Shown: positions 34,946 to 43,321, counted from the first letter of the stretch. The stretch is DNA of 52,722 bases from CG-Epi1 sp964634895 (GCA_964634895.1 CAZWJS010000001.1:1-52722); one strand, 5' to 3'. The notes: a model not told the origin generated them from the letters alone. A program made the numbers and translations.

Positions 34946-35536
34946 ATGGAAGAGCTCTGGTTGTTTTGTGAAATTTGTGAGGACGAAAACCCTCACGAAG
35001 TATTGAAAAGTCGAACATCTATCAATAAAGGTTTTAGTTTTCAAGGAATAGTTAAATGTACAGAATGTGTTACTGTATCAAACAAGGAAATTAAGGAAGC
35101 TCCTCCCCTCACATTAAATTTACGTATTTCAGATGACGATCGAACACTGAATAGTAGTATAGAAATTAATAAGGGCATTATATTGGAAGTTGGTCAGACA
35201 CGCCCTCATCCAGATGGGATGATACAAATAACTGCATTAGAATTATTGGACAAAAGACCATCAAAGGTTTTTTCAGATGAAATGCCTACAGTTTGGGCTA
35301 AAAGAGTAACACACACTAAAGTCCGTTTTGCTATCCATGAGGGGGAAGAAACTAATTCATTTAGGCAAGAATTTGAGTCCCAAGAAGAATTTTATGTAGG
35401 AATGAAATTAAGGTTAGAAGGTCGTTTGGCAGTTATAAAAGCCATAAATCTTTTTGGAGGGAAATCAGTTAAATTGGCTTATGCTATTGAAATAACAAGA
35501 ATTACTTGTAGGTATATCAATGAAAAAAGGAAATGA
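34946..35536 (+). CDS. HVO_0476-family zinc-finger protein
   Basis: A 196-residue protein with two Cys pairs near the N-terminus (C8/C11 and C38/C41) that should form one zinc site. A beta-rich region with DEMPTVWAKRVTHTKVRFAI and an OB-like tail follows. This is the pattern of the uncharacterised archaeal COG1326/HVO_0476 zinc-finger family. The function is unknown; nucleic-acid binding is plausible. The ATG directly follows the purH stop, and the 3' end overlaps the next gene by 17 bases. Confidence 0.78.
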   Translation: MEELWLFCEICEDENPHEVLKSRTSINKGFSFQGIVKCTECVTVSNKEIKEAPPLTLNLRISDDDRTLNSSIEINKGIILEVGQTRPHPDGMIQITALELLDKRPSKVFSDEMPTVWAKRVTHTKVRFAIHEGEETNSFRQEFESQEEFYVGMKLRLEGRLAVIKAINLFGGKSVKLAYAIEITRITCRYINEKRK

Positions 35537-36881
35537 AGGGATAGTCATAGTAAGTAATTCTAGTGAAAAGGAATTGGATGAAGACGCTTCTGGAAACGCA
35601 TCGGATGAGTTTGAAATCGTAGAGGAATCAGTTTCTCAATCAGTTGAAGATAAGCAGTCAGATGAGGAATTGAGTTTAGAGACGGAGGTAAGTGAGGAAT
35701 CACTTGAACTCCTTGATTCAGAGCCAAAATCTATTTCAAATACAAATATATTTAGAACAATCTTTTCTCGAAAAACATTATATCATGTCCTCGTTCTTTT
35801 TACACTTCTTACTATTTTTGGTTTTCTTAGTTATTTCGACAAATATTCTGAGAGTGTTACAAAGGTAATAATTGTATTTGGGTATGGTTTTTCTTTTGGC
35901 TATTTTTTGACAGCCGTCTTGAGCAGATTTGAGAAGATTCACAATTTATCAAGTTCTGAAAAACTAACAAGTTTGATCATACCACTTACTTTTTCTTCTT
36001 TATTCTCTATTTCAATTTTTATAAGTTTAAATCATTCTACGTATGGTAAAATTTTTGAAACTTCCTTAAAATTTGGCCTAATCATTATATTCATATTATG
36101 GCAATTTGCTCAAGCATGGTGGATGCGCATTCCATTTAAGGAAATTGCTATACGGCGTATGAACTCCTATTCTTCTGATGGGAAGAGTAATATAGGTAAA
36201 TTTGGAAATATCTTTGCTCCAGTTCTTTGGTCATTAATTGGTTTATCTTTTTTTTACTTTGTTTCTACTTATGTCCCATCATTTTCAGAGTATTTTAATC
36301 CTATATTTGTCATTTCTTGGTTCTTGTTTATGATTTCGATGGGCGCCATTTCATTTTATTTCTTGAGAAAAATGCACAAAGAATTATGGACCAATCCTAA
36401 GGTAGCTTCTTTTTCAGCATTTTTTGCAATAGGATATTGGGGATTTTTATCTTACCATGCAGGGATTCTTCTATATTCATTGTTCAAGGAACCAAGTTTT
36501 GTGTATGATCTTTTTTTCATGATTTTTACAATCATGTTAATAATTTATTCGTTATCCGTTCAAACATTTAGGGCCGAATCTCGGAAAGTCCAATTACCTA
36601 ATGGTGTAGCTTCATTCAATAAATCATCAGGCTTCATGAACAAACATAATGTTATTTTTTATTCAATTTCATTTACAATAGTATATGGTGCGAGTAGTTT
36701 TTTCTTAGCGACAGATTCTTCATTCATGGGTGACGTCAAAAATGTTTCTCGACTATCTCATTTAATTGTTATTGTTAGCGGAATTATTGTTTTATTACTT
36801 GTAAATTATAATTTATTAATTGGCCGAGGTCTAATGTCTAAGGGTTTTTTTGAGTCAATGCGTACCCCAAAGGATAATTAG
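35520..36881 (+). CDS. Polytopic membrane protein, unknown function
   Basis: A 453-residue protein that I do not recognise. The first 80 residues are acidic and Ser/Glu-rich (for example EDASGNASDEFEIVEESVSQ) and probably disordered and cytoplasmic. About ten hydrophobic helices follow, from TLYHVLVLFTLLTIFGFLSYF to the final LIVIVSGIIVLLLVNYNL. Basic residues sit between several helices. The ATG lies within the zinc-finger gene, and no better start is visible. The next gene is another small membrane protein, so the pair may work together. Confidence 0.7.
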   Translation: MKKGNEGIVIVSNSSEKELDEDASGNASDEFEIVEESVSQSVEDKQSDEELSLETEVSEESLELLDSEPKSISNTNIFRTIFSRKTLYHVLVLFTLLTIFGFLSYFDKYSESVTKVIIVFGYGFSFGYFLTAVLSRFEKIHNLSSSEKLTSLIIPLTFSSLFSISIFISLNHSTYGKIFETSLKFGLIIIFILWQFAQAWWMRIPFKEIAIRRMNSYSSDGKSNIGKFGNIFAPVLWSLIGLSFFYFVSTYVPSFSEYFNPIFVISWFLFMISMGAISFYFLRKMHKELWTNPKVASFSAFFAIGYWGFLSYHAGILLYSLFKEPSFVYDLFFMIFTIMLIIYSLSVQTFRAESRKVQLPNGVASFNKSSGFMNKHNVIFYSISFTIVYGASSFFLATDSSFMGDVKNVSRLSHLIVIVSGIIVLLLVNYNLLIGRGLMSKGFFESMRTPKDN

Positions 36882-36901
36882 TATAAGTTTATGAGACTTT
36901 T

Positions 36902-37129
36902 ATGAATCTCTTAAGCTTATTGTCACTTAAAGCCGCTACAGATCCTGAATTAGCACCTCATGCTTATTTAATTTATTTATTACTATGGACTTTTATTGTT
37001 GGTCTTTTTGTTTTATTTATTTTCCCACTTATTGGCAATACCTTTGGTTTTATTGTAATAGGAATAATGATTGTTGCATTTGTATTGCTAGTTTGGTATT
37101 TCAATCAACATCAAATCTTTGCAGATTAA
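36902..37129 (+). CDS. Small two-helix membrane protein
   Basis: A 75-residue protein with two hydrophobic segments (LIYLLLWTFIVGLFVLFIF and FIVIGIMIVAFVLLVWYF) separated by a short loop. No family is recognised. It lies 20 bases after the ten-helix membrane protein gene on the same strand. It is convergent with the FMN-binding gene with no spacer between the two stops. Confidence 0.65.
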   Translation: MNLLSLLSLKAATDPELAPHAYLIYLLLWTFIVGLFVLFIFPLIGNTFGFIVIGIMIVAFVLLVWYFNQHQIFAD

Positions 37130-37555
37130 CTAATATTTGAGTTCTATATTATTCCCTAATTCTTCCTTATTGTCAATAATTCGAATCCATTCTATTTTGA
37201 AAGCATATAAATTAACCTTTTCCAAATAGGAATTTAGTTTCTTATCTTTCTTGACAAAGGGAAACCTATCAAAATAAGATTTCCAATCATCATCATTAGC
37301 ATTTTTGGCTCTACCTTTTATTTGTAAGCCTTTTATTATTTCCCAATCAAGTCCGTCGTCGTTTATTGTCGCAGCACATTTGTTATTCTTTTTTATGTTT
37401 TTTATATGTTCGGATTTTGGACTACTTATGAAAATAAGTGTATTCTTTTTTTTAGAAAAAGCGTAGAAAACTGCTGCCGCAGAGGCACCTTTTTCACCAA
37501 CGGTGGCTAAAGTCATTGTGTTGTGTTTTTCTAAAAATTGGTGTACTTTATCCAT
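37130..37555 (-). CDS. Pyridoxamine 5'-phosphate oxidase-like FMN-binding protein
   Basis: A 141-residue split-barrel protein. HNTMTLATVGEKGASAAAVF and FISSPKSEHIKNIKKNNKC are typical of the PNPOx-like/YhbP-type group that binds FMN or a similar flavin. The middle has GLQIKGRAKNA. The true substrate is unknown; this group includes small flavin reductases and F420-binding relatives. It is read toward the membrane-protein operon, and its promoter appears to share the AT-rich element with the S19e operon. Confidence 0.82.
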   Translation of the reverse strand: MDKVHQFLEKHNTMTLATVGEKGASAAAVFYAFSKKKNTLIFISSPKSEHIKNIKKNNKCAATINDDGLDWEIIKGLQIKGRAKNANDDDWKSYFDRFPFVKKDKKLNSYLEKVNLYAFKIEWIRIIDNKEELGNNIELKY

Positions 37556-37577
37556 TATAACCTTGAATTAGGCTTAA

Positions 37578-37589
37578 GTTTATAATATA
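37578..37589. promoter_or_regulatory. Shared TATA-like element for S19e operon and FMN-protein gene
   Basis: GTTTATAATATA reads as a TATA-like box in both directions. On the minus strand it is about 28 bases before the ATG at 37555. On the plus strand it predicts transcription starting near 37608, ahead of the GGAGG site and the GTG at 37629. Confidence 0.5.
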
Positions 37590-37613
37590 GTCCGTGTGGC
37601 GCCTCATCCCTGT

Positions 37614-37619
37614 GGAGGG
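37614..37619 (+). promoter_or_regulatory. Ribosome binding site deciding the S19e start
   Basis: GGAGGG lies nine bases before the GTG at 37629. That supports a start there instead of the upstream in-frame GTG at 37596. Confidence 0.6.
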
Positions 37620-37628
37620 TTTGTTCAC

Positions 37629-38081
37629 GTGACAACACATTACGACGTACCTGGTGAAAGCTTAGTTAATGCCTTAGCTCAGGCTTTGAAGAAAGAAAAA
37701 GCAATAACGCCGCCAGATTGGTCAGATTTTGTTAAGACAGCTGTTCACAAGGAGAAATCTCCAACTCAACAAGATTGGTGGTACTTTAGGACTGCATCTA
37801 TATTGAGAAAGATTGGCGTTAATGGGCCAATTGGAACTGAGCGCCTTTCTAGACATTATTCAGGTGCAAGAGATCGTGGAGCTAAACCTAATCGAAGTAA
37901 TAATGGAAGTCGTAAAGTAATAAGATTAATAATGCAACAATTAGAAGTTGCAGGTCTGATTGAGAAGGTCAAGCAAGGCGGCCGTAATTTGACTTCAAAG
38001 GGTCAATCTATTCTTGACAATACAGCTTTTAATGTAAAAAAAGTTTTAGAAAAGGAGATGAGTGTAATCAGTAAGTATTAG
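37629..38081 (+). CDS. rps19e: 30S ribosomal protein S19e
   Basis: A 150-residue ribosomal protein from the preferred GTG start (37629), beginning MTTHYDVPGESLVNALA. This matches the usual archaeal opening (TVYDVPAD-like). The conserved DWWYFRTASILRKI, GPIGTERLSRHYSG and the C-terminal ISKY-like end are also present. The open frame extends to a GTG at 37596 (161 residues), but the Shine-Dalgarno site and family length favour the later start. It begins a plus-strand cluster with L39e, L31e and aIF6, an arrangement conserved in euryarchaea. L39e starts one base after its stop. Confidence 0.93.
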   Translation: MTTHYDVPGESLVNALAQALKKEKAITPPDWSDFVKTAVHKEKSPTQQDWWYFRTASILRKIGVNGPIGTERLSRHYSGARDRGAKPNRSNNGSRKVIRLIMQQLEVAGLIEKVKQGGRNLTSKGQSILDNTAFNVKKVLEKEMSVISKY

Positions 38082-38082
38082 T

Positions 38083-38238
38083 ATGTCCAGTAGAAAAGTT
38101 TTCGGTAAGAAGCTACGATTAAATAAGTTAATAAAACGTAATCGTCGAGTTCCAGCATGGGTTATCCAGCGAACTAATAGAAGATTCACTAATCATCCCA
38201 AAAGACACTTTTGGCGTAGAGGTAAACTTCATAGGTGA
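38083..38238 (+). CDS. rpl39e: 50S ribosomal protein L39e
   Basis: A 51-residue, very basic protein. It begins MSSRKVFGKKLRLNKLIKRN and contains RRVPAWVIQRTNRRF and RRHFWRRGKLHR-like ending (KRHFWRRGKLHR), the standard L39e pattern near the peptide exit tunnel. It starts one base after the S19e stop. The AGGTGAT near its stop codon serves as the Shine-Dalgarno site for L31e. Confidence 0.95.
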   Translation: MSSRKVFGKKLRLNKLIKRNRRVPAWVIQRTNRRFTNHPKRHFWRRGKLHR

Positions 38239-38244
38239 TAAAAT

Positions 38245-38571
38245 ATGGCTGATGATGAATTAATGCAGGAAAGACTTTACACGATTCCTCTACGTAAACT
38301 TCACAAAGTCTCTCGTACTAGAAGAGCACCAGTAGCTATGCGAATTGTTGAAGATTTTATTGTTAGACATATGAAGCCAGAAAGAGATGGTGAAGTTCTT
38401 ACAACTGCATCCGATGCTAGGAGCGGTAGTGGTGAAGAAAAACAATTATTTATTGATCCTCCCGTCAATAAGTATATTTGGTCAAGAGGTATAGAAAAGC
38501 CACCTTCAAAAGTTAGAGTACGGGCGCTTAAATTTGAAGATGGTAGTGTTATAGTACATTTAGCTGAATAA
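38245..38571 (+). CDS. rpl31e: 50S ribosomal protein L31e
   Basis: A 108-residue protein with RLYTIPLRKLHKVSRTRRAP then MRIVEDFIVRHM near the N-terminus. SRGIEKPPSKVRVRALKFED is in the C-terminal half, as expected for L31e. The family is usually about 80-95 residues; the extra length is a loop around residues 50-70 (TTASDARSGSGEEK). A good Shine-Dalgarno site (AGGTGAT, 38233-38239) lies five bases before the ATG and overlaps the L39e stop. Confidence 0.94.
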   Translation: MADDELMQERLYTIPLRKLHKVSRTRRAPVAMRIVEDFIVRHMKPERDGEVLTTASDARSGSGEEKQLFIDPPVNKYIWSRGIEKPPSKVRVRALKFEDGSVIVHLAE

Positions 38572-38575
38572 TTTC

Positions 38576-39253
38576 ATGGCCTTACTTCAAAAAAATCTTT
38601 TCAATAGTCCTTATTCTGGTGTATTTTGCGCATCTAATGATAATTTGACATTTTTACCACCAGGGGTTCCAGAAGATGACATGTCCGATATATCTGAAGC
38701 CTTAGGTACTAAGATTGAAATAATTACTATTGGAGGTAGCAGTGTTCTAGGAACATTAATTGCAATGAACAACAAGGGAATTCTTGTTTCAAATCTAATA
38801 ACTTCTATAGAAGTTGAAAAGCTAACTAAGATCGCCTCCATTTTTGACATTAAATTTGAAGTTATTTCCGATCGTTCTAATGCGATTGGCAACAATTTTC
38901 TGGTTAATGATAAGGCGGGTTTTTGTAATGAAAAACTGGGCCTAAAATCAATTAAATTTGCCGAGTCTATTTTTGGAGTTAACATAAATTCATGTTCTCT
39001 AAATAAAATGGATACTTTAGGTATGGTTGGCTGTATAACAAACAAAGGAGGTCTTTGCCATCCAGATATATTGGCAGAGGATAGAGAAATACTTGAAAAA
39101 AGTTTTGAAGTTCCAATAATGGAAGGGACTGTAAATTTTGGAATGCCACTTATTGGCGCCGGTGTTGTTGCTACATCCAATGGAGCCATTTGTGGTCGTC
39201 AAAGTACAGGCGTTGAATTAGGTCGTATTGAGGAAGCGCTTAAGCTTTTTTAG
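38576..39253 (+). CDS. eif6: Translation initiation factor aIF6
   Basis: A 225-residue factor of the eIF6 family, which binds the large ribosomal subunit and blocks premature subunit joining. Its five-fold repeat is visible (FNSPYSGVFCASNDN, LGTLIAMNNKGILVSNL, IGNNFLVNDKAGF, TLGMVGCITNKGGLCHPD, IGAGVVATSNGAICG). The gene follows L31e by four bases. Its 3' end overlaps the convergent DUF531-like gene by 14 bases. Confidence 0.95.
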   Translation: MALLQKNLFNSPYSGVFCASNDNLTFLPPGVPEDDMSDISEALGTKIEIITIGGSSVLGTLIAMNNKGILVSNLITSIEVEKLTKIASIFDIKFEVISDRSNAIGNNFLVNDKAGFCNEKLGLKSIKFAESIFGVNINSCSLNKMDTLGMVGCITNKGGLCHPDILAEDREILEKSFEVPIMEGTVNFGMPLIGAGVVATSNGAICGRQSTGVELGRIEEALKLF

Positions 39254-39752
39254 TTCTAAAAATAAGATTACAAACAGCTCCTATTTCAGTATCAAGTTCT
39301 AATTGTATTTCTTTCTTGCTCACGTCATAATGGTATTTTGCTTGCTCTCTCATCTTTTTAGAAGTATTATTTGCTAAATTATCGCTTCCAAAAATCAAGC
39401 AGATTTTTTCCTTCTGCATATTTTCATCCATGTTATTTTTTTTTTTATCTGGCCTAAAAGTACATAAAATTTTTTCACCGCAATTTGGAGGTAGAGGTAA
39501 TGTAGTTATTTTTACAAAACCAGCCTTAGCTAAATCAACAAAAATCTTTCCACTATTTCCAATACTTGTAGATTTGGCTATATTTTCAGCAAATTCGATT
39601 GGAGATTCTTTTGTACTATAATTTATTAGTATTAGATGGCAATTGTGTGCTTTGCATAAGGGAGCTATTTTTGCAATCAATCTTCTATTTATTTCATCAA
39701 TTTCCTTATTTTTGTTTTGATTGAAAATTACTATGTTATCGGATGCTGCCAT
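39240..39752 (-). CDS. DUF531-like archaeal protein
   Basis: A 170-residue protein resembling the archaeal DUF531 family, which is uncharacterised. The matching part is the C-terminal half: CTFRPDKKK, then ICLIFGSDNLANNTSKKMRE, AKYHYDVSKKEIQLELDTEIGAV. The layout suggests a knotted, SPOUT-like core, but this is a guess. The gene overlaps the aIF6 3' end by 14 bases on the opposite strand. The start ATG at 39752 lies 24 bases from the AT-rich CCTTTTAAGG element, as for a leaderless gene. Confidence 0.6.
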   Translation of the reverse strand: MAASDNIVIFNQNKNKEIDEINRRLIAKIAPLCKAHNCHLILINYSTKESPIEFAENIAKSTSIGNSGKIFVDLAKAGFVKITTLPLPPNCGEKILCTFRPDKKKNNMDENMQKEKICLIFGSDNLANNTSKKMREQAKYHYDVSKKEIQLELDTEIGAVCNLIFRTKKA

Positions 39753-39762
39753 TATTGGGCTA

Positions 39763-39783
39763 GGGGAGTCCCTTTTAAGGGGG
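39763..39783. promoter_or_regulatory. Bidirectional promoter region with GGGA/TCCC palindrome (DUF531-like and gyrA)
   Basis: The odd-centred palindrome GGGAGTCCC (39764-39772) is followed by CCTTTTAAGG (39771-39780), an AT core that could act as a TATA-like box in either direction. It lies 24 bases from the DUF531-like start and about 45 bases before the favoured gyrA TTG. Confidence 0.4.
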
Positions 39784-39822
39784 TTTATTCATCTACTCTA
39801 TCGCAGTTCAGGTGCTTTAGAT

Positions 39823-42399
39823 TTGACTACAGAAAACACAGATACAATTTTAGAAATTAGCCTCGAAAAGGAAATGAGAAAATCCTATTTGGATTACGCA
39901 ATGTCCGTGATTGTTGGACGTGCGTTACCAGATGCACGTGATGGTCTCAAGCCAGTACACCGGCGTGTCTTGTTTGCTATGCGTGAGATGGGTTCCGGTT
40001 CACGTTCACCATACAAAAAATCAGCAAGAATTGTAGGTGATACTATGGGTAAGTATCATCCTCATGGTGATCAGGCAATATACGACACAATGGTTCGGAT
40101 GGCACAGGAGTTCTCACTACGATATCCTTTAGTTGATGGTCAAGGTAATTTTGGTTCTATTGATGGCGATAAAGCTGCTGCTATGCGTTATACGGAATCT
40201 CGTTTAGCAACTATTGCAGATACAGTTTTAACAGATCTTGATGAAAATACTGTTGATTTTAGGGATAATTACGATGGTTCACTTCAAGAACCTTCAGTTT
40301 TGCCAGGTTTGCTTCCTGGTCTTTTGGTTAATGGATCTTCAGGTATTGCTGTAGGAATGGCCACTAATATGGCCCCCCATAATCTTTCAGAGATAATTTT
40401 AGCCCTTAATTTATTAATTGATAATCCTAATAGTTCGCTTGCTGAAATTATGGAATACATTCCTGGCCCTGATTTTCCTACAGGAGGTACTATAATGGGT
40501 CGAAAGGGAATTTTTGATGCATATAGTAAAGGCCAAGGTTCTGTAAAAATAAGGGCTAAGATAACACAGGAGTTAAACGGTAAAGATGAATATCTTATTG
40601 TTCAAGAAATTCCTTTTTTAGTCCAAAAAAATCGTCTCTTAGAAGAAATATCTAAGATGGTCAGAGATAAAAAAGTTGAAGGTATAAGAGATATACGAGA
40701 CGAATCCGATCAAAAAGGTATGCGAGTTGTTTTGGAATTAAAAAGAGATGCTTCTCCAATGATTGTTGAAAATCAATTGTACAAACACTCAGCTCTTGAA
40801 ACTAGTTTTGCCATAAACAATGTTGCTTTAGTTGGGGGGCAACCTAAACGTATGGGTCTTATTGAATTGTTACAGGTTTATTTAGAGCATCGTAAGGAGA
40901 TAGTTACAAGACGTACACAATATAGATTAAAGAAGGCTGAAGAAAGAGCCCATGTCGTTGAAGGATTATTATTAGCAATTTCTCAGATGGACAAAGTTAT
41001 AGCTTTTATCAGAAAAGCGGCAGGTAGAGATGCAGTTATAGAGGGCCTTCAGAAGGAATTCTCTCTGAGTAAGGTCCAATCCAAAGCGATTGCAGATATG
41101 CGACTTTATCAGCTTTCTCGGCAAGATGCAGATGAAAGGAAAAAGGAATTAGAAGATCTTAAGGCAACCATGTCTAAATTATCTTCTATATTGAAAGACC
41201 CAGATAAGGTATTAGCAATTATCAAGGAAGAGTTAGTAGTTCTTGATGAAAAGTATGGCGATAATCGCCGAACTACTATTTCAGATTTTGATGGTGATTT
41301 AGCCACAGAAGATTTAATTCCTAGATCTCAAGTTGTAGTTATGCGCACTAATGAGGGATATATCAAACGTGTAAGCCTTGATGAATATCAAGCGCAACAT
41401 AGAGGTGGCAAAGGTAGAATCGGAATCAAAGCTAAAGAAGGTGACTTTCCTGTTGAGTTATATTCATTGGGGTCACATGATCACATTTTATTTTTCACAA
41501 CAGCAGGCAGTATGTATTTCCTTAAGGCCTGGCAGATACCAGACGTTTCACGTTATTCAAAAGGAACGCCCTTAGTACAGCTATTGAAGAAATTAGATGA
41601 AGGGCGAAAAGAAAAGGATGAACATGTTTTGTGCATGCTTCCTGTTGCAAATATAGGTAGTGAAGGACATTATTTCTTGTTTGCAACTAAGAATGGCATA
41701 ATCAAGAAAACACGTTTAGAGGAGTATTCCACTCGAATTGAAAGGGCTTGGGCTAGAGATCAAGGATTTCGTGCAATTACTTTGAAGGACAAAGATGAAT
41801 TAGTAGGTGTAGCAATCTCTGAAGGGGAAAGTCAGGTTATGTTGGCCACTAAGGGTGGAATGGCTAATAGATTTTCAGAAGGCGAAATTAGAATAGTTGG
41901 GCGCAATGGTCAAGGAGTCATTGGGATGCGTCTAAAAGATAAAGATCAAGTTATCGGGATGTCATTAGTTAATGAGGAGGAACTTCTTTTGACCATTACA
42001 GAGAAAGGTTATGGCAAAAGGGCTAATGCAGGAAATTATCGTTTGACTAAACGTGGAGCTAAAGGCGTTCAAAATATTAAAGTAGATGAGAAGAGTGGAC
42101 CAGTCATAGCAGTTATGACACCAGGCGAAGCTAATCAAATATTAGCCACTACGTCTTCTGGAAAAGTAATTAGAACTCATATAGATACAATAAGAGAGAT
42201 AGCTCGTGTGGGGCGAGGTGTCAAAGTAATGTCCGTTGATCAAAATGAGACAGTTGTTGCAGTAGCATTACATAATGAAGAAGATGAAGAAAGGAATACT
42301 GAAAATGGCTATCCATGTCCCGAATGCAAGACAGGTAATCTTGTTTCTAAAGACGGGAAAAACATATGTGGTACTTGTGGATTAATCATGGATGCGTAA
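39823..42399 (+). CDS. gyrA: DNA gyrase subunit A with C-terminal zinc ribbon
   Basis: About 858 residues from TTG at 39823. This is the bacterial-type IIA topoisomerase subunit that introduces negative supercoils. EMRKSYLDYAMSVIVGRALP opens the core. The active-site Tyr lies in AAAMRYTES at residue 123, next to E. coli Tyr122, which supports this start over the TTG at 39721 or ATG at 39733. The beta-pinwheel domain contains a GyrA box, QHRGGKG, marking gyrase, not topoisomerase IV. The last 30 residues carry CPEC and CGTC (C832, C835, C849, C852), a zinc-ribbon-like tail that I do not expect in GyrA. GyrB is not in the window. The gene overlaps deoxyhypusine synthase by eight bases. Confidence 0.94.
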   Translation: MTTENTDTILEISLEKEMRKSYLDYAMSVIVGRALPDARDGLKPVHRRVLFAMREMGSGSRSPYKKSARIVGDTMGKYHPHGDQAIYDTMVRMAQEFSLRYPLVDGQGNFGSIDGDKAAAMRYTESRLATIADTVLTDLDENTVDFRDNYDGSLQEPSVLPGLLPGLLVNGSSGIAVGMATNMAPHNLSEIILALNLLIDNPNSSLAEIMEYIPGPDFPTGGTIMGRKGIFDAYSKGQGSVKIRAKITQELNGKDEYLIVQEIPFLVQKNRLLEEISKMVRDKKVEGIRDIRDESDQKGMRVVLELKRDASPMIVENQLYKHSALETSFAINNVALVGGQPKRMGLIELLQVYLEHRKEIVTRRTQYRLKKAEERAHVVEGLLLAISQMDKVIAFIRKAAGRDAVIEGLQKEFSLSKVQSKAIADMRLYQLSRQDADERKKELEDLKATMSKLSSILKDPDKVLAIIKEELVVLDEKYGDNRRTTISDFDGDLATEDLIPRSQVVVMRTNEGYIKRVSLDEYQAQHRGGKGRIGIKAKEGDFPVELYSLGSHDHILFFTTAGSMYFLKAWQIPDVSRYSKGTPLVQLLKKLDEGRKEKDEHVLCMLPVANIGSEGHYFLFATKNGIIKKTRLEEYSTRIERAWARDQGFRAITLKDKDELVGVAISEGESQVMLATKGGMANRFSEGEIRIVGRNGQGVIGMRLKDKDQVIGMSLVNEEELLLTITEKGYGKRANAGNYRLTKRGAKGVQNIKVDEKSGPVIAVMTPGEANQILATTSSGKVIRTHIDTIREIARVGRGVKVMSVDQNETVVAVALHNEEDEERNTENGYPCPECKTGNLVSKDGKNICGTCGLIMDA

Positions 42400-43321
42400 A
42401 ATACCAGTAAAAGATATTGAAATTGGTTCTCATACAACACTTAAAGATTTGAGTTCACAATTTGGTAAAGCAGGTGGTTTTGTGGCTTCCAAGGTTTCTA
42501 CAGCTACTTCAATAATTAATGATATGAATGAAAGTGAATGCACTAAATTCCTTTCATTTCCAGCAGACATTATGGCAACAGGAACTCGGGGACTCTTGAG
42601 GAAGTTTGTTGAGAAAGGTAACGCTGATGTCGTAGTGACGACATGTGGTACTTTAGATCACGATATAGCTAGAACTTTGGCTGATTATTATCATGGGGAT
42701 TTTGCAATGGACGATCAAAAATTAAGAGATGAAGGGATAAATCGTTTGGGTAATGTTCTGGTACCGGATGATTCTTATGGAATTCCCATTGAAAGATGGG
42801 TGCAGCCTATAATTTCAGATTTATATTCTAAAAATATTAGATGGCCGCCTTGGAAAATTTGGCGAGAAATAGGTTTAAGATTAGCAGAAGAAGATGGAGG
42901 TACCGATTCATTCTTGGGTCTTTGCGCTAAGAAGGACATTAAAGTCTTTGTTCCTGGCCCTACAGATGGTGCAGTTGGTTCCCAACTTTGGCTCTTTTGG
43001 CAAACACACAAAGATTTCACTTTAGACGTCTTAGAAGAAGAGCATGAACTTTCTGATATTGTTCATGAAGCTAAATCTACAGGCGCTATAATGATTGGAG
43101 GAGGTATTTCTAAGCATCACACTATTTGGTGGAATCAGTTCAGAGAAGGTTTAGATTATGCAGTTCAGGTTACTACAGCCCCAGAATGGGATGGTTCTCT
43201 TAGTGGTGCAAGAGTGAGAGAGGCTGTTTCCTGGGGCAAAGTAACTCCTAAAGCAAGAAGAATAACTGTCGAAGGCGATGCTACAGTTTTGTTACCTTTG
43301 ATTTTAGGACCTTTGTTATGA
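42392..43321 (+). CDS. dys: Deoxyhypusine synthase
   Basis: A 309-residue enzyme that modifies the conserved lysine of aIF5A with an aminobutyl group. Family features are FLSFPADIMATGTRGLLR, VVVTTCGTLDHDIAR, FVPGPTDGAVGSQLW and the active-site lysine K241 in IGGGISKHHTIWW (GGGVPKHHI in most members). The start overlaps the gyrA end by eight bases, and its stop overlaps the next gene by ATGA, so all three genes may be co-translated. The neighbouring guanidine-modifying hydrolase suggests that an agmatine-type donor is possible. Confidence 0.93.
   Translation: MRKIPVKDIEIGSHTTLKDLSSQFGKAGGFVASKVSTATSIINDMNESECTKFLSFPADIMATGTRGLLRKFVEKGNADVVVTTCGTLDHDIARTLADYYHGDFAMDDQKLRDEGINRLGNVLVPDDSYGIPIERWVQPIISDLYSKNIRWPPWKIWREIGLRLAEEDGGTDSFLGLCAKKDIKVFVPGPTDGAVGSQLWLFWQTHKDFTLDVLEEEHELSDIVHEAKSTGAIMIGGGISKHHTIWWNQFREGLDYAVQVTTAPEWDGSLSGARVREAVSWGKVTPKARRITVEGDATVLLPLILGPLL

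Noticed and set aside
38611..39189. Long minus-strand open frame of 192 codons
   Set aside because: It lies entirely antisense to the well-conserved aIF6 gene and resembles no protein.
40770..40790. TTGTACAA core resembling the thiamine-gene palindrome
   Set aside because: It is inside the gyrA coding region and matches only the inner eight bases, so chance is the simplest explanation.
39823..42399. Topoisomerase IV subunit A (ParC) instead of gyrase A
   Set aside because: A GyrA box (QHRGGKG) is present, which marks gyrase.
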